A DNA stretch of 64,000 bases from Xanthomonas arboricola (GTDB lineage Bacteria; Pseudomonadota; Gammaproteobacteria; Xanthomonadales; Xanthomonadaceae), in assembly GCF_002940665.1 (NCBI RefSeq), contig NZ_MIGY01000003.1, positions 186,001 to 250,000 on the forward strand, in the 5' to 3' direction. Position 1 is the stretch's first letter. Every line of letters begins with the position of its first letter. Position numbers and translations under genes: made by a program. The notes beneath the pieces are model-generated. The model saw only the letters and a program-made list of their open reading frames with translations. It was not told the DNA's origin and made no database searches. Positions 54,789-63,432 of the stretch are shown here, in pieces.

Positions 54789-57156
54789 TGCGGGCCGGCT
54801 GGCGATGACGCTGCTTGCGACGGCCACCTGCCTGGCACACGCTGCGTCCGGCGATCTGGCCGACATGGCAGCGCTCCCCGATCAGGCTCCGCAGAGCGTG
54901 GCGTCCCTGGCGCAGACGCTGTACCTGGATGTCACCCTCAATCAGGCCGACCGCGGTCTGGCACCGTTCGAACTGGTGGACGGCCACCTGCGCGGCTCGG
55001 TCGACACGCTGCGCAAGCTCGGCTTCATCCTGGCCGACCGCGCCGCCAGCGAGCTGGTCGACCTGGATCGCCTGCCTGACGTGGAAGTGCGCTACGACGC
55101 CGCACTGCAGCGACTGGCACTGCAGGTGCCGCTGGCGCAGCTGTCGCTCTCCACCACGGTGCTCAAGGCCGAACAGGTCGCACCGCCCAGCGCCACCGCC
55201 TCGCCGGGCATCCTGCTCAACTACGACTTCTATGCCACACGCAATGCCGGCGCCAGCAGCGTGTCGCTGGCGACCGAGTTGCGCGGTTTCGGCATCGGCC
55301 GCGGCATGGTCGACACCACCGCGGTGTTCCTGGCCTACGACCGCCCGCAGGACCAGCGCTGGCGCAGCGAAGCGGTGCGCCTGGACAGCGCCTGGCAAAT
55401 GGATTTCCCCGACAGCGCCACCAGCCTGACGGCCGGAGATTTCTACAGCGGCTTTGTCGACTGGAGCCGCTCGATCCGCCTGGGCGGGGTACAGGTCGGC
55501 CGCAACTATGCCTTGCAGCCGTACCGCGTGCTCACTCCCACGCCAAGCTTCCTGGGCGAGGCGGTGGTGCCATCGACCGTGGAGCTCTACGTCGATGGCC
55601 TGCGCCAGTACAGCGGCCAAGTGCCGGCCGGCCCGTTCCAGCTGGCTGCGCAACCAGGCATCAGCGGTACCGGGCAGGCGCAGATCGTGGTGACCGATGC
55701 CTTCGGCCAAGTGCGCCGGCTCGACTTCGCGTTCTATGGCACGCCGCAGCTGTTGGCGCGCGGCGTTTCCGAGTGGTCTGCCGGCATCGGCCATCTGCGC
55801 CAGGACTACGGCGTGCGCTCGTTTTCCTATGACTCGCGCACGGTCGCCAGCGCCACGCTGCGCAAAGGCCTGCGCGAGGACGTCACCATCGAAGCGCATG
55901 CCGAGGCCGGCGGCGGCGTGGTCAATGGCGGCGCCGGCGGCGTGTGGCTGCTCGGTGTGGGCGGGGTGGTCAACGCGGCCTACGCGCATAGCCGGATGGA
56001 TGCGCTGCGCGGCGGCCAGTACGTGCTGGGGTATGCCTGGAACAATCGTCGCTTCAACTTCACTGTCGGCACCCAGCGCACCCACGGCGACTATCGCGAT
56101 CTGGGCGCGCTGCAGGGCGCATTGCCGGCGCGCGTCAGCGACCGCGCGGTGTTCGGCATCAACGTCGATCCGATCGGCTCGCTCGGCACCAGCTATGTGC
56201 GGCTGAGCTACCCGCAAGGCGACACCTCGCGCTACGCGAGCCTGTTCTGGTCGCGCAGTTTCGGGCGCACCTGGGCGGCCAATCTGTCGGGCAACCAGAA
56301 TCTGGATGTGCGCAGCGACCGCAGCCTGTATCTGTCGCTGTCGACCACGTTCGGCGAGTTACGCCAGGCCAGCGCATCGGTGCAGCGCAATGGTGACCGC
56401 ACCGGATTTGTGGCCGATCTCAGCCAGCCGCTGCCCGGCGACGGCGATCTGGGCGGGATCGGTTGGCGCCTGCAGGGGCGCGCCGGCGACGATGCCAGCG
56501 GAGGCCTGGCCGAACTGGGATGGCTGAACCGTATCGGCCGCTACAACTTCGGCGTCGCCAACCAGGACGGCGACAACTTCGGCTATGCCAGCGCCAGCGG
56601 CAGTCTGGTGTGGATGGACGGCAGCGGCTTTGCCGCACGCGACATCCAGGATGCCTTTGCGGTGGTCTCCACCGACGGCCAGCCCGGCATTCCGGTGCGG
56701 CTGGAGAATCGCCTGATCGGCGTCACCGACGCGCGCGGGATGCTGCTGGTCACCCCGTTGCAGTCGTGGCAGCGCAATCAGCTATCCATCGACACCCTGA
56801 ACCTGCCGGCGGACCTGCGGGTGGATCGCGTCGATACCGCGGTGACACCGCGCCAGCAGTCCGGGGTGACGGTGCGCTTCGGCATCACCCGGGTACGCGC
56901 GGCCATGATCGTGCTGCACGACGCCCAGGGCATGCCGTTGCCGGTCGGCAGTGTGGTGCAGCGCGAGGGCAATGCCGAACGCGTGGTGGTCGGCTATGAC
57001 GGCGAGACCTATCTGGACAACCTGCAGGTCGACAACCGCATCCTGGTGGAGCTGCCTACTGGCCGCTGCAGCGTGCGATTCACCTACCCGGCCATCCGCA
57101 GCGGCATTCCGCGGGTCGGCCCGCTGCCCTGCGTCCTCGAGCAGCAGACCCCATGA
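54739..57156 (+). CDS. outer-membrane usher protein
   Basis: The ~805-aa usher has an N-terminal periplasmic domain (LDVTLNQADRGLAPFELVDGHL), the barrel with VELYVDGLRQYSGQVPAGPFQLAAQPGISGTGQAQIVVTDAFGQVRRLDFAFYG (plug region), many beta strands and a C-terminal domain ending GPLPCVLEQQTP. It assembles and secretes the pilus. The start is uncertain: ATG 54739 has AAGGA 7 nt upstream and overlaps the chaperone gene by 50 nt; ATG 54805 gives a shorter signal (MTLLATATCLAHA). The overlap with the downstream pilin (57153) is 4 nt. The sequence is of the FimD/Csu-archaic usher family. Confidence 0.9.
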   Translation: MVRQTNAPCWPRQRRRDAGRLAMTLLATATCLAHAASGDLADMAALPDQAPQSVASLAQTLYLDVTLNQADRGLAPFELVDGHLRGSVDTLRKLGFILADRAASELVDLDRLPDVEVRYDAALQRLALQVPLAQLSLSTTVLKAEQVAPPSATASPGILLNYDFYATRNAGASSVSLATELRGFGIGRGMVDTTAVFLAYDRPQDQRWRSEAVRLDSAWQMDFPDSATSLTAGDFYSGFVDWSRSIRLGGVQVGRNYALQPYRVLTPTPSFLGEAVVPSTVELYVDGLRQYSGQVPAGPFQLAAQPGISGTGQAQIVVTDAFGQVRRLDFAFYGTPQLLARGVSEWSAGIGHLRQDYGVRSFSYDSRTVASATLRKGLREDVTIEAHAEAGGGVVNGGAGGVWLLGVGGVVNAAYAHSRMDALRGGQYVLGYAWNNRRFNFTVGTQRTHGDYRDLGALQGALPARVSDRAVFGINVDPIGSLGTSYVRLSYPQGDTSRYASLFWSRSFGRTWAANLSGNQNLDVRSDRSLYLSLSTTFGELRQASASVQRNGDRTGFVADLSQPLPGDGDLGGIGWRLQGRAGDDASGGLAELGWLNRIGRYNFGVANQDGDNFGYASASGSLVWMDGSGFAARDIQDAFAVVSTDGQPGIPVRLENRLIGVTDARGMLLVTPLQSWQRNQLSIDTLNLPADLRVDRVDTAVTPRQQSGVTVRFGITRVRAAMIVLHDAQGMPLPVGSVVQREGNAERVVVGYDGETYLDNLQVDNRILVELPTGRCSVRFTYPAIRSGIPRVGPLPCVLEQQTP

Positions 57157-58187
57157 ATCCGCTTGCAGCCTGCCGCTTCGTGCTTGCGCTGGCGATCGCC
57201 GCGTTGTGGCTTGCACCCAGCCAGAATGCGCGCGCGGACACCACCTGCAGCGTCACCCTCGGCACCCCGCTGGCATTCGGCAACGTGGCGGCCAACGGCA
57301 CCACCGATGCAGTGGCGACGCTCAACGTCTCCTGCGCGACCGCTGCGCTCAGCGTGCTGGGCTATGCGCAGGTGAGTCTTTGCCTGGACCTCGGGCCGGG
57401 CAGCGCCAGCAACGGACTGTACGCGCCGCGCCGCATGCTCAACCCCACCGGCGACAGCCTGGACTTCCAGATCTACAGCGAGGCCACGCGTACCCAGGTC
57501 TGGGGCGCCACCGGGTCGACGACGCCTTCGCCGCGCGTGCTGACGCTGTCCTACGGCGTTCCGGTGATCACCGGCGGCTCGCAGACGACCACCATCACCC
57601 TCTACGGGCGCATTCCGGCCAATCAGATCCTGTCGGTTGGCAACCACACCAGCAGTTTCGGCGGTGCCGATACCGTGCTGCGCTACTCCTACAACGAGAG
57701 CATCACCGGTGTCCCGCCGGCGCCGAGCAGCTGCACGGCCGGCGGCAGCGGCGCCAAGACCGCCAGCAACGCCTTCCCGTTCACTGCCTCGGCCAACGTG
57801 CCGGCACGCTGCAATACCTACGTCACCACCGACCTGGATTTCGGCAGCATCGCCGGCTCCATCGATACCGCCATCGACCGTACCTCCACCATCAGCCTGT
57901 CGTGCACCAACCGCACCGCCTGGAATATCGGGCTAGGCGACGGCGTCAATGCCACCGGCAGCATCCGGCGCATGCGCCATGCCAGCAGTGCCAACTACAT
58001 TGCCTACGAGTTGTATCGGGACGCTGGCCGCGGCAATCGCTGGGGCACCAGCATCGGCGTCGATACGCTCAACGGCACCGGCAACGGAGTCACTCAGACG
58101 GTGACCGTCTATGGCCGCGCACCGGCACCGCAGCAGCCCATTGCGGGCGCCTACAACGACACGGTGACCGTCTCGATCACTTACTGA
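57153..58187 (+). CDS. double spore-coat-U protein, probable pilus tip adhesin
   Basis: A 344-aa precursor with two SCPU domains. The first runs from ADTTCSVTLGTPLAFGNV to about residue 180 (VLRYSYNES). The second runs from NVPARCNTYVTTDLDFGSIAG to the end, AYNDTVTVSITY. The signal peptide is LALAIAALWLAPSQNARA. Two-domain subunits sit at the tip of Csu-type pili (as CsuE) and bind surfaces. The start overlaps the usher stop by 4 nt (ATGA), showing one transcription unit. No special adhesive residues can be named. Confidence 0.85.
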   Translation: MNPLAACRFVLALAIAALWLAPSQNARADTTCSVTLGTPLAFGNVAANGTTDAVATLNVSCATAALSVLGYAQVSLCLDLGPGSASNGLYAPRRMLNPTGDSLDFQIYSEATRTQVWGATGSTTPSPRVLTLSYGVPVITGGSQTTTITLYGRIPANQILSVGNHTSSFGGADTVLRYSYNESITGVPPAPSSCTAGGSGAKTASNAFPFTASANVPARCNTYVTTDLDFGSIAGSIDTAIDRTSTISLSCTNRTAWNIGLGDGVNATGSIRRMRHASSANYIAYELYRDAGRGNRWGTSIGVDTLNGTGNGVTQTVTVYGRAPAPQQPIAGAYNDTVTVSITY

Positions 58188-58253
58188 CAGTTAATAAAGT
58201 TCGCATCTGGAACGTCGCTATTCGTTACGTCTCCTATGCAAACGATTGCCTTT

Positions 58254-58568
58254 ATGACGCTGGTCACCTTACTGAAGCGCCTGACGCTGGTCGCCCTCGT
58301 CTTCACCGCGACCTCTACTACAGCCGGTGCGGCCACTGCCCGTGGCCCGGAGAACTTCACCCTGCACATCGGCCTGCGCCTGCTCAGCGGCTGCGAGCTG
58401 CGCACTGCGCCGCCGCGCGCCAGCTGTTCCAGGGGTACGCCGATGGCGATCGCTACGGCAGACAGCAGCGCCGAGGCCCCCGCCCTCACCAGTACCGGGC
58501 AGGATGCCAGCGCACTCGCCGGGCCAGCGCCTGCCGGCAGCACGCGCATGACCACGATCGCGTTCTGA
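58254..58568 (+). CDS. small secreted protein of the pilus operon, possible vestigial SCPU subunit
   Basis: A 104-aa precursor (from the ATG at 58254; another ATG at 58236) starts MTLVTLLKRLTLVALVFTATS, a signal sequence. FTLHIGLRLLSGCELRT is like the first SCPU strand with its Cys, and the tail STRMTTIAF is like a terminal donor strand. The middle is Ala/Ser/Pro-rich and lacks the rest of the fold. It lies between the tip protein and the second chaperone, 2 nt before the latter. It may be a degenerate pilin or a small accessory subunit. Not recognised from other operons. Confidence 0.6.
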   Translation: MTLVTLLKRLTLVALVFTATSTTAGAATARGPENFTLHIGLRLLSGCELRTAPPRASCSRGTPMAIATADSSAEAPALTSTGQDASALAGPAPAGSTRMTTIAF

Positions 58569-58570
58569 CC

Positions 58571-59278
58571 ATGACTGCGCCCAGCCCCCGTTGCTGCCTG
58601 CTGGCGCTGGCACTGGCCAGCCTGGCCCTCACCGGCAGCGCCGTTGGCGCCGAGATCGCCATCGCTCCGACCACCGCACGCATTCCCGCCGACAGCGACC
58701 AAGCGACCGTCTGGCTTTACAACCATGCTGCATTGCCGTGGCGCGCCGAAGCCAGACTCTACCGCTGGCGCCAGGACGGCGACCGCGAGCTGCTCGAACC
58801 CGCTACCGCGGCCACCGTCAGCCCGGCGCATTTCGAAATTCCCGCGCAAGGCCGGCAACTGCTGCGGGTGATCCGCCTAACTCCCAGCCCGGCGCAGACC
58901 GAAGACAGCTACCGGTTGGTGGTAACCCAGCATGCCGCCGGTAGCGACACCGAACTGCTGCGGTATTCCACGCCGGTGTTCGCCCTGCCCAGCCAGCCCG
59001 GCGACCCGCACCCGCTGTTGCAGGCCAGCCTGTCCGGCCACGGCAACGGCCGCTCACTGAAAGTCCACAACGCCGGGCTCAGCCACGCCAGGCTGGCCGA
59101 CCTGGCCTACATCGATGCCGGCGGCACCCGCCGTAGCATCCGCGACGACCTCGCCGGTTACGTGCTGCCCGGCCAGACCCGCCAATGGCCGCTGCCCACC
59201 GACTTGCCCGCAGGCAATGGCCGCTTCGTGGCACGCATCAACAGCGACATCGAAAGCACGCTGGCTCTGCAGCCGTGA
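58571..59278 (+). CDS. pilus chaperone (PapD-like, archaic type) 2
   Basis: A 235-aa second chaperone: signal peptide LLALALASLALTGSAVG, then AEIAIAPTTARIPADSDQATVWLYNHAALP, FEIPAQGRQLLRVIRLTPSPAQTEDSYRLVVTQ (Arg/Lys strand) and GYVLPGQTRQWPLPTDLPAGNGRFVARINSD. Same fold as the 54018-54788 gene but quite divergent, so a duplication with specialisation is likely. It closes the operon; a repeat element starts right after its TGA. Confidence 0.88.
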   Translation: MTAPSPRCCLLALALASLALTGSAVGAEIAIAPTTARIPADSDQATVWLYNHAALPWRAEARLYRWRQDGDRELLEPATAATVSPAHFEIPAQGRQLLRVIRLTPSPAQTEDSYRLVVTQHAAGSDTELLRYSTPVFALPSQPGDPHPLLQASLSGHGNGRSLKVHNAGLSHARLADLAYIDAGGTRRSIRDDLAGYVLPGQTRQWPLPTDLPAGNGRFVARINSDIESTLALQP

Positions 59279-59394
59279 ATGGGGAATGGGGAATGGGGAA
59301 TCGGTAAGGCGCATGGCGGCAGCTGATCGTTCGTGGGCTTTTGGACGCCCGCGCACCTAAGCTCGTGCGATTCCCGGTTCCCGGTTCCCGATTG
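59279..59394. repeat. GGGAAT/ATTCCC tandem-repeat hairpin element, copy 2
   Basis: GGGGAAT units at 59281-59305 (three in tandem) are followed by a ~60-nt spacer. ATTCCCGG/TTCCCGG units then occupy 59369-59393, the inverse complement of the first block. It has the same orientation and design as copy 1 (11777-11928). It directly follows the chaperone stop and ends against the rpsB -35. Confidence 0.8.
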
Positions 59395-59420
59395 CATGCA
59401 CTCGCTCCGCCGGCTATACT
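59392..59420 (+). promoter_or_regulatory. rpsB promoter with ~234-nt leader
   Basis: TTGCAT (59392-59397) and TATACT (59415-59420) are spaced exactly 17 nt apart. Transcription should start near 59427, giving a leader of about 234 nt to the rpsB ATG. The leader holds hairpins (CCCTTTCGCAAGGG, CCGCACATCCATGTGCGG near 59578-59605) of the kind used for S2 autoregulation in other gammaproteobacteria. Confidence 0.75.
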
Positions 59421-59660
59421 CCGCCGGCTGTTTTGCGTATCCCACGCATTGCGTCGTTCACGTCGGACGTCATCGACGAATTCACACCTGCCGCCGCCAT
59501 CCGTGCCGGGGTGCCCCCACAAGGGGTTCGTCACGGAGGCGACAGGGAAGCCCAACCCCGGAATTACGTGCGCACCCTTTCGCAAGGGCCCGCACATCCA
59601 TGTGCGGACTCTTTAAAGTCAAGCCCGCGCACGGCGATTCCGCTATCAGGAGTTACTTCA

Positions 59661-60482
59661 ATGCCCCAAGTCACCATGCGTCAGATGCTGGAAGCCGGCG
59701 TCCATTTCGGTCACCAGACCCGCTACTGGAACCCCAAGATGGCGCCGTACATCTTCGGCGCGCGCGGCAAGATCCACATCATCAACCTCGAGAAGACCGT
59801 TCCGCTCTTCAATGACGCGATGAACTTCCTCTCCTCGATCGCGCAGAAGCGCGGCACCGTGCTGTTCCTGGGCACCAAGCGCAGCGCGCGCGAGTCCATC
59901 AAGGAAGAAGCCGAGCGTTGCGGCATGCCGTTCATGACCCAGCGCTGGCTGGGCGGCACGCTGACCAACTTCCGTACCGTCAAGCAGTCGGTTGCCCGCC
60001 TGAAGGAACTGGAGTCGGCCGAGACCGATGGCACCTTCGACAAGCTGGTCAAGCACGAAGTGCTGGGCCTGCGTCGCGAGCGCGAGAAGCTGGACGCCTC
60101 GCTGGGCGGCATCAAGGAAATGAACCGTCTGCCCGACGCGATCTTCGTGATCGACATCGGCCATGAAGACATTGCCATCAAGGAAGCCAAGAAGCTCGGC
60201 ATTCCGGTGATCGCGGTGGTCGACACCAACTACGACCCGGCCCTGGTCGACTACGCCATCCCGGGCAACGACGACGCCATCCGTGCCGTGCAGCTGTATG
60301 CACGCGCCGCTGCCGACGCCGTGCTGGAAGGCAAGGCTGCTGCGCCGAACTCCGCTTCGGTTCGCGAAGAAGAGTTCTCCGCCGAGTCCGCCGACGAAGG
60401 CAAGGGCCGTCGCGCTCCGGCCAAGAAGGGCGACAAGAAGGTTGACGCACCGGCCGACGCCGCCGCTCCGGCTGCCGAGTAA
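59661..60482 (+). CDS. rpsB: 30S ribosomal protein S2
   Basis: The 273-aa protein starts [21 protein letters not shown]2 motifs seen: [79 protein letters not shown], and [18 protein letters not shown] ~30-residue Ala/Lys-rich C-terminal tail ([21 protein letters not shown]) is longer than in E. coli S2. AGGAG is 8 nt before the ATG. Co-transcribed with tsf. Confidence 0.98.
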   Translation: MPQVTMRQMLEAGVHFGHQTRYWNPKMAPYIFGARGKIHIINLEKTVPLFNDAMNFLSSIAQKRGTVLFLGTKRSARESIKEEAERCGMPFMTQRWLGGTLTNFRTVKQSVARLKELESAETDGTFDKLVKHEVLGLRREREKLDASLGGIKEMNRLPDAIFVIDIGHEDIAIKEAKKLGIPVIAVVDTNYDPALVDYAIPGNDDAIRAVQLYARAAADAVLEGKAAAPNSASVREEEFSAESADEGKGRRAPAKKGDKKVDAPADAAAPAAE

Positions 60483-60651
60483 TCGGCCTGCAATGCGGCC
60501 GCACCATGCTGTGCGGCCGCAGCCCCGACGGGTCCACTGCGCCCCGTCGCCGAGGCCACTGAACATTTCTACGGGGGCGGCCGGCATGGCTGCGCCGTCT
60601 CCTACTGGCGGAACACTCCGCCGCACGCATTCGTCCATATGAGGTAATTCC

Positions 60652-61530
60652 ATGGAAATCACTGCTTCCCTGGTCAAGGAACTGCGCGAGCGCACCGGCG
60701 CCGGCATGATGGAGTGCAAGAAGGCACTCGTCGAAAACGCAGGCGACATCGACGCCGCTGCCGAATGGCTGCGCAAGTCGGGCCTGGCCAAGGCCGACAA
60801 GAAGGCTGACCGCGTTGCCGCCGAAGGCCGCATCGCCACCGCACAGGCCGGCGGCAAGGCCGTGCTGGTCGAAGTCAACTCCGAAACCGACTTCGTCGCC
60901 AAGGACGAGAACTTCCTGGCCTTCACCGAGACCGTGGCCACCGCCGCACTGAACTCGGACGCAGCCGATGCCGAAGCGCTCAAGAGCGTCAAGCTCGACA
61001 GCGGCGAAACCATTGAAGAGCGTCGCGCAGCGGTTATCGCCAAGGTCGGCGAGAACCTGCAGGTGCGTCGCCTGGTTCGCATCGACAGCGCCAACAACGT
61101 TGCGGCCTACGTGCACGGCGGTCGCATCGGCGTGCTGGTCGAGCTGAAGGGTGGCGACATCGAACTGGCCCGTGGCATCGCCATGCACATTGCTGCGATG
61201 AACCCGCCGCACGTCAAGGCCTCCGATGTTCCGGCCGAGTTCGTCGCCAAGGAAAAGGAAATCGAACTGGCCAAGATGTCTGAGAAGGACAAGGCCAAGC
61301 CGGCCGATATCCTGGAAAAGATCATCAGCGGCAAGATCAGCAAGATCGTCAACGAAGTGACGCTGTACGGCCAGCCGTACGTGCTGAACACCGACCAGAC
61401 CGTCGAGCAGGCCGTCAAGGCTGCCGGTGCGGACGTGGTCGGTTTCCAGCGCCTGGCCGTTGGCGAAGGCATCGAGAAGGTGGTGGAAGACTACGCCGCC
61501 GAAGTGATGAAGCAGGCCGGACTGGCCTGA
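60652..61530 (+). CDS. tsf: elongation factor Ts
   Basis: The 292-aa nucleotide-exchange factor for EF-Tu starts [26 protein letters not shown] (UBA-like domain). [15 protein letters not shown] is the conserved EF-Tu contact (TDFV). [27 protein letters not shown] is near the end. It lies 169 nt after rpsB; the gap has a GC hairpin (60496-60521, GCGGCCGC arms) but no T-tract. An intrinsic terminator follows. Confidence 0.98.
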   Translation: MEITASLVKELRERTGAGMMECKKALVENAGDIDAAAEWLRKSGLAKADKKADRVAAEGRIATAQAGGKAVLVEVNSETDFVAKDENFLAFTETVATAALNSDAADAEALKSVKLDSGETIEERRAAVIAKVGENLQVRRLVRIDSANNVAAYVHGGRIGVLVELKGGDIELARGIAMHIAAMNPPHVKASDVPAEFVAKEKEIELAKMSEKDKAKPADILEKIISGKISKIVNEVTLYGQPYVLNTDQTVEQAVKAAGADVVGFQRLAVGEGIEKVVEDYAAEVMKQAGLA

Positions 61531-61550
61531 TCCTCGCTACTGCACAGAAG

Positions 61551-61579
61551 AAGCCGCGGCCTGCCGCGGCTTTTTTTTG
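61551..61579 (+). terminator. tsf terminator
   Basis: AAGCCGCGGC / GCCGCGGCTT arms with a CT loop, then TTTTTT. It lies 20 nt after the tsf stop. Confidence 0.92.
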
Positions 61580-61803
61580 CCCGCAGCTGCCCCCCTTTCC
61601 GCTCCCGAAACTGAAGCGAACGCATCCGCCGGGCACACAACCGGCCTCAACTCTACAGATGTCGTTGCCGCTGCCGCTAAACCTTGATGCCGACCAAGCT
61701 TTCGCGTCCATCACGCACGCGCTGCAGCGCGGCGATGGCGGAGCATGGCGTGCCCCATTAACGAGCGCGGCGGTATGCTTGCGCTCACCGCCGGCGATGA
61801 CCC

Positions 61804-63327
61804 ATGCAACCAGATCTACAGGCCGCCCTGCATTACTGCCGCAACCTGCCCTCGCCTCCCGGCGTCGCGCTGCGCGTCATCGAGCTGGCGCAGGACCCCG
61901 ACGTGGACATGACCACCACGGCCAACGTCATCGGCATGGACATGGCATTGAGCGCGCGCATGCTGCGCGTTGCCAATTCGCCGTTGTACGCCAGCCGCCG
62001 CCGCATCGACAACCTTGGCCAGGCGCTGGCCATGCTCGGCCTCAATGCGACCCTGAGTCTGGCGCTGGGGTTTTCGATGGTACACGGCGTGCGCAGCACG
62101 TTCACCGCACATCCGCTGCATGAGCGCATCTGGCGCCGGGCCGGCCTGTGTGCGCTGGCCAGTCGCATCCTCGGGCAGGCCTACGGCATCCGCAAACCCG
62201 AAGAACTCATGCTGGCCGGCCTGTTGCAGGACATCGGCAAGCTTGCCCTGCTGCAGGGCGTGCCCCAACTGTATGCGTCGCTCCTGGAACAAGCGCCCGA
62301 CAACACCGCGCTGCTGGATGCCGAACGCGCGCATCTGGGCGCCACCCATGCCGAGGTCGGCGCATGGCTCGCGCATCACTGGCAGTTGCCGCCGTACCTG
62401 CAGAACGCCATCGCGCAAAGCGAGGAGGAGCTGACCAGCCTGGAGCCCTTCATGGCCTGTGTCGCGCTGTCCGGACGCCTAGCAGACATCTGGCTGTCGG
62501 CCAGCGCCGTGGCCGCTACCGAACGCGCGCAGCGACAGGCGCAGGACGTGCTGGAACTGGATGCCGAACGCTTCGAAAAAGTGATCGAACGCATCGCCGA
62601 GTCGCTGCCCGAACTGGAGGCCCTGTTCGACATCCGCGTGCCGCAACCCGAGCACATCCAGATGATCTTCGAGCAGGCGCGCGAATTGGCGATGCTGCGC
62701 AGCCTGCGCGAATTGCAGGATGTGGCCGAAGCGCGCAGGCATGCCGACGAATCGGAAAACCGCATGCGCCACCTGGCCGAACAGGCCAGCCGCGATGCGT
62801 TGACCGGCGTGTTCAATCGCCATCAGCTGGGCACTGCGCTCGCGCATGAGTTCGAGCTGGCATCGCGGCAGAACTGGCCACTGTCGATCGCCTTCATCGA
62901 CCTGGACGACTTCAAGCGCGTCAACGATGCGTATGGCCATCTGGTCGGCGACGAGGTGCTACGCAATTTTGCGCAGACGCTGCAACGCATGGTGCGCACC
63001 AGCGACCTGGTCGCCCGCTATGGCGGCGAGGAATTCCTGGTGATCCTGCCCAATACCGCGGCAGAGGCGGCATTGATGGTGGTCGAGCGCATCCTGGCCG
63101 AAACCGCGCGCACGCCGATGGCGCAACTGCAGGGCGGCCCGTTGCACATCACCTTCTCGGCAGGACTGGCCACCCACGGCGGTGGCGACCGGCAGTTCGA
63201 CAGCATCGAGCATCTACTGCAGGCCGCCGACAGCACGCTGTATCGTTCCAAACATCGCGGCCGCAACCGCGTCACCGCCTACGATGCGACCGATGTGCCG
63301 ACGCTGCAACCTCCGCGCGCGCACTGA
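61804..63327 (+). CDS. HDOD-GGDEF diguanylate cyclase
   Basis: A 507-aa signalling protein. An N-terminal HDOD domain (residues ~10-210) has LPSPPGVALRVIELAQDPDVDMTTTANVIGMDMALSARMLRVANSPLY. A ~100-residue linker with a helical stretch (AMLRSLRELQDVAEARRHADESENRMRHLAEQ) follows, then GGDEF: DALTGVFNRHQL, FIDLDDFKRVNDAYGH and the active site GGEEF (residues 407-411). The inhibitory I-site RTSD is at 398-401. It should make c-di-GMP with product inhibition. It sits between tsf and pyrH, as a separate unit after the tsf terminator. Confidence 0.93.
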   Translation: MQPDLQAALHYCRNLPSPPGVALRVIELAQDPDVDMTTTANVIGMDMALSARMLRVANSPLYASRRRIDNLGQALAMLGLNATLSLALGFSMVHGVRSTFTAHPLHERIWRRAGLCALASRILGQAYGIRKPEELMLAGLLQDIGKLALLQGVPQLYASLLEQAPDNTALLDAERAHLGATHAEVGAWLAHHWQLPPYLQNAIAQSEEELTSLEPFMACVALSGRLADIWLSASAVAATERAQRQAQDVLELDAERFEKVIERIAESLPELEALFDIRVPQPEHIQMIFEQARELAMLRSLRELQDVAEARRHADESENRMRHLAEQASRDALTGVFNRHQLGTALAHEFELASRQNWPLSIAFIDLDDFKRVNDAYGHLVGDEVLRNFAQTLQRMVRTSDLVARYGGEEFLVILPNTAAEAALMVVERILAETARTPMAQLQGGPLHITFSAGLATHGGGDRQFDSIEHLLQAADSTLYRSKHRGRNRVTAYDATDVPTLQPPRAH

Positions 63328-63432
63328 GCAACGCGTCACGTCGTCCCCGATACCGAATTTTTACCACGCCCGGTGACAGGCTTCCGCTAGACTTGCCGGC
63401 GTTTGCCGATCCCCCACACCGAGGTTTTTCCC

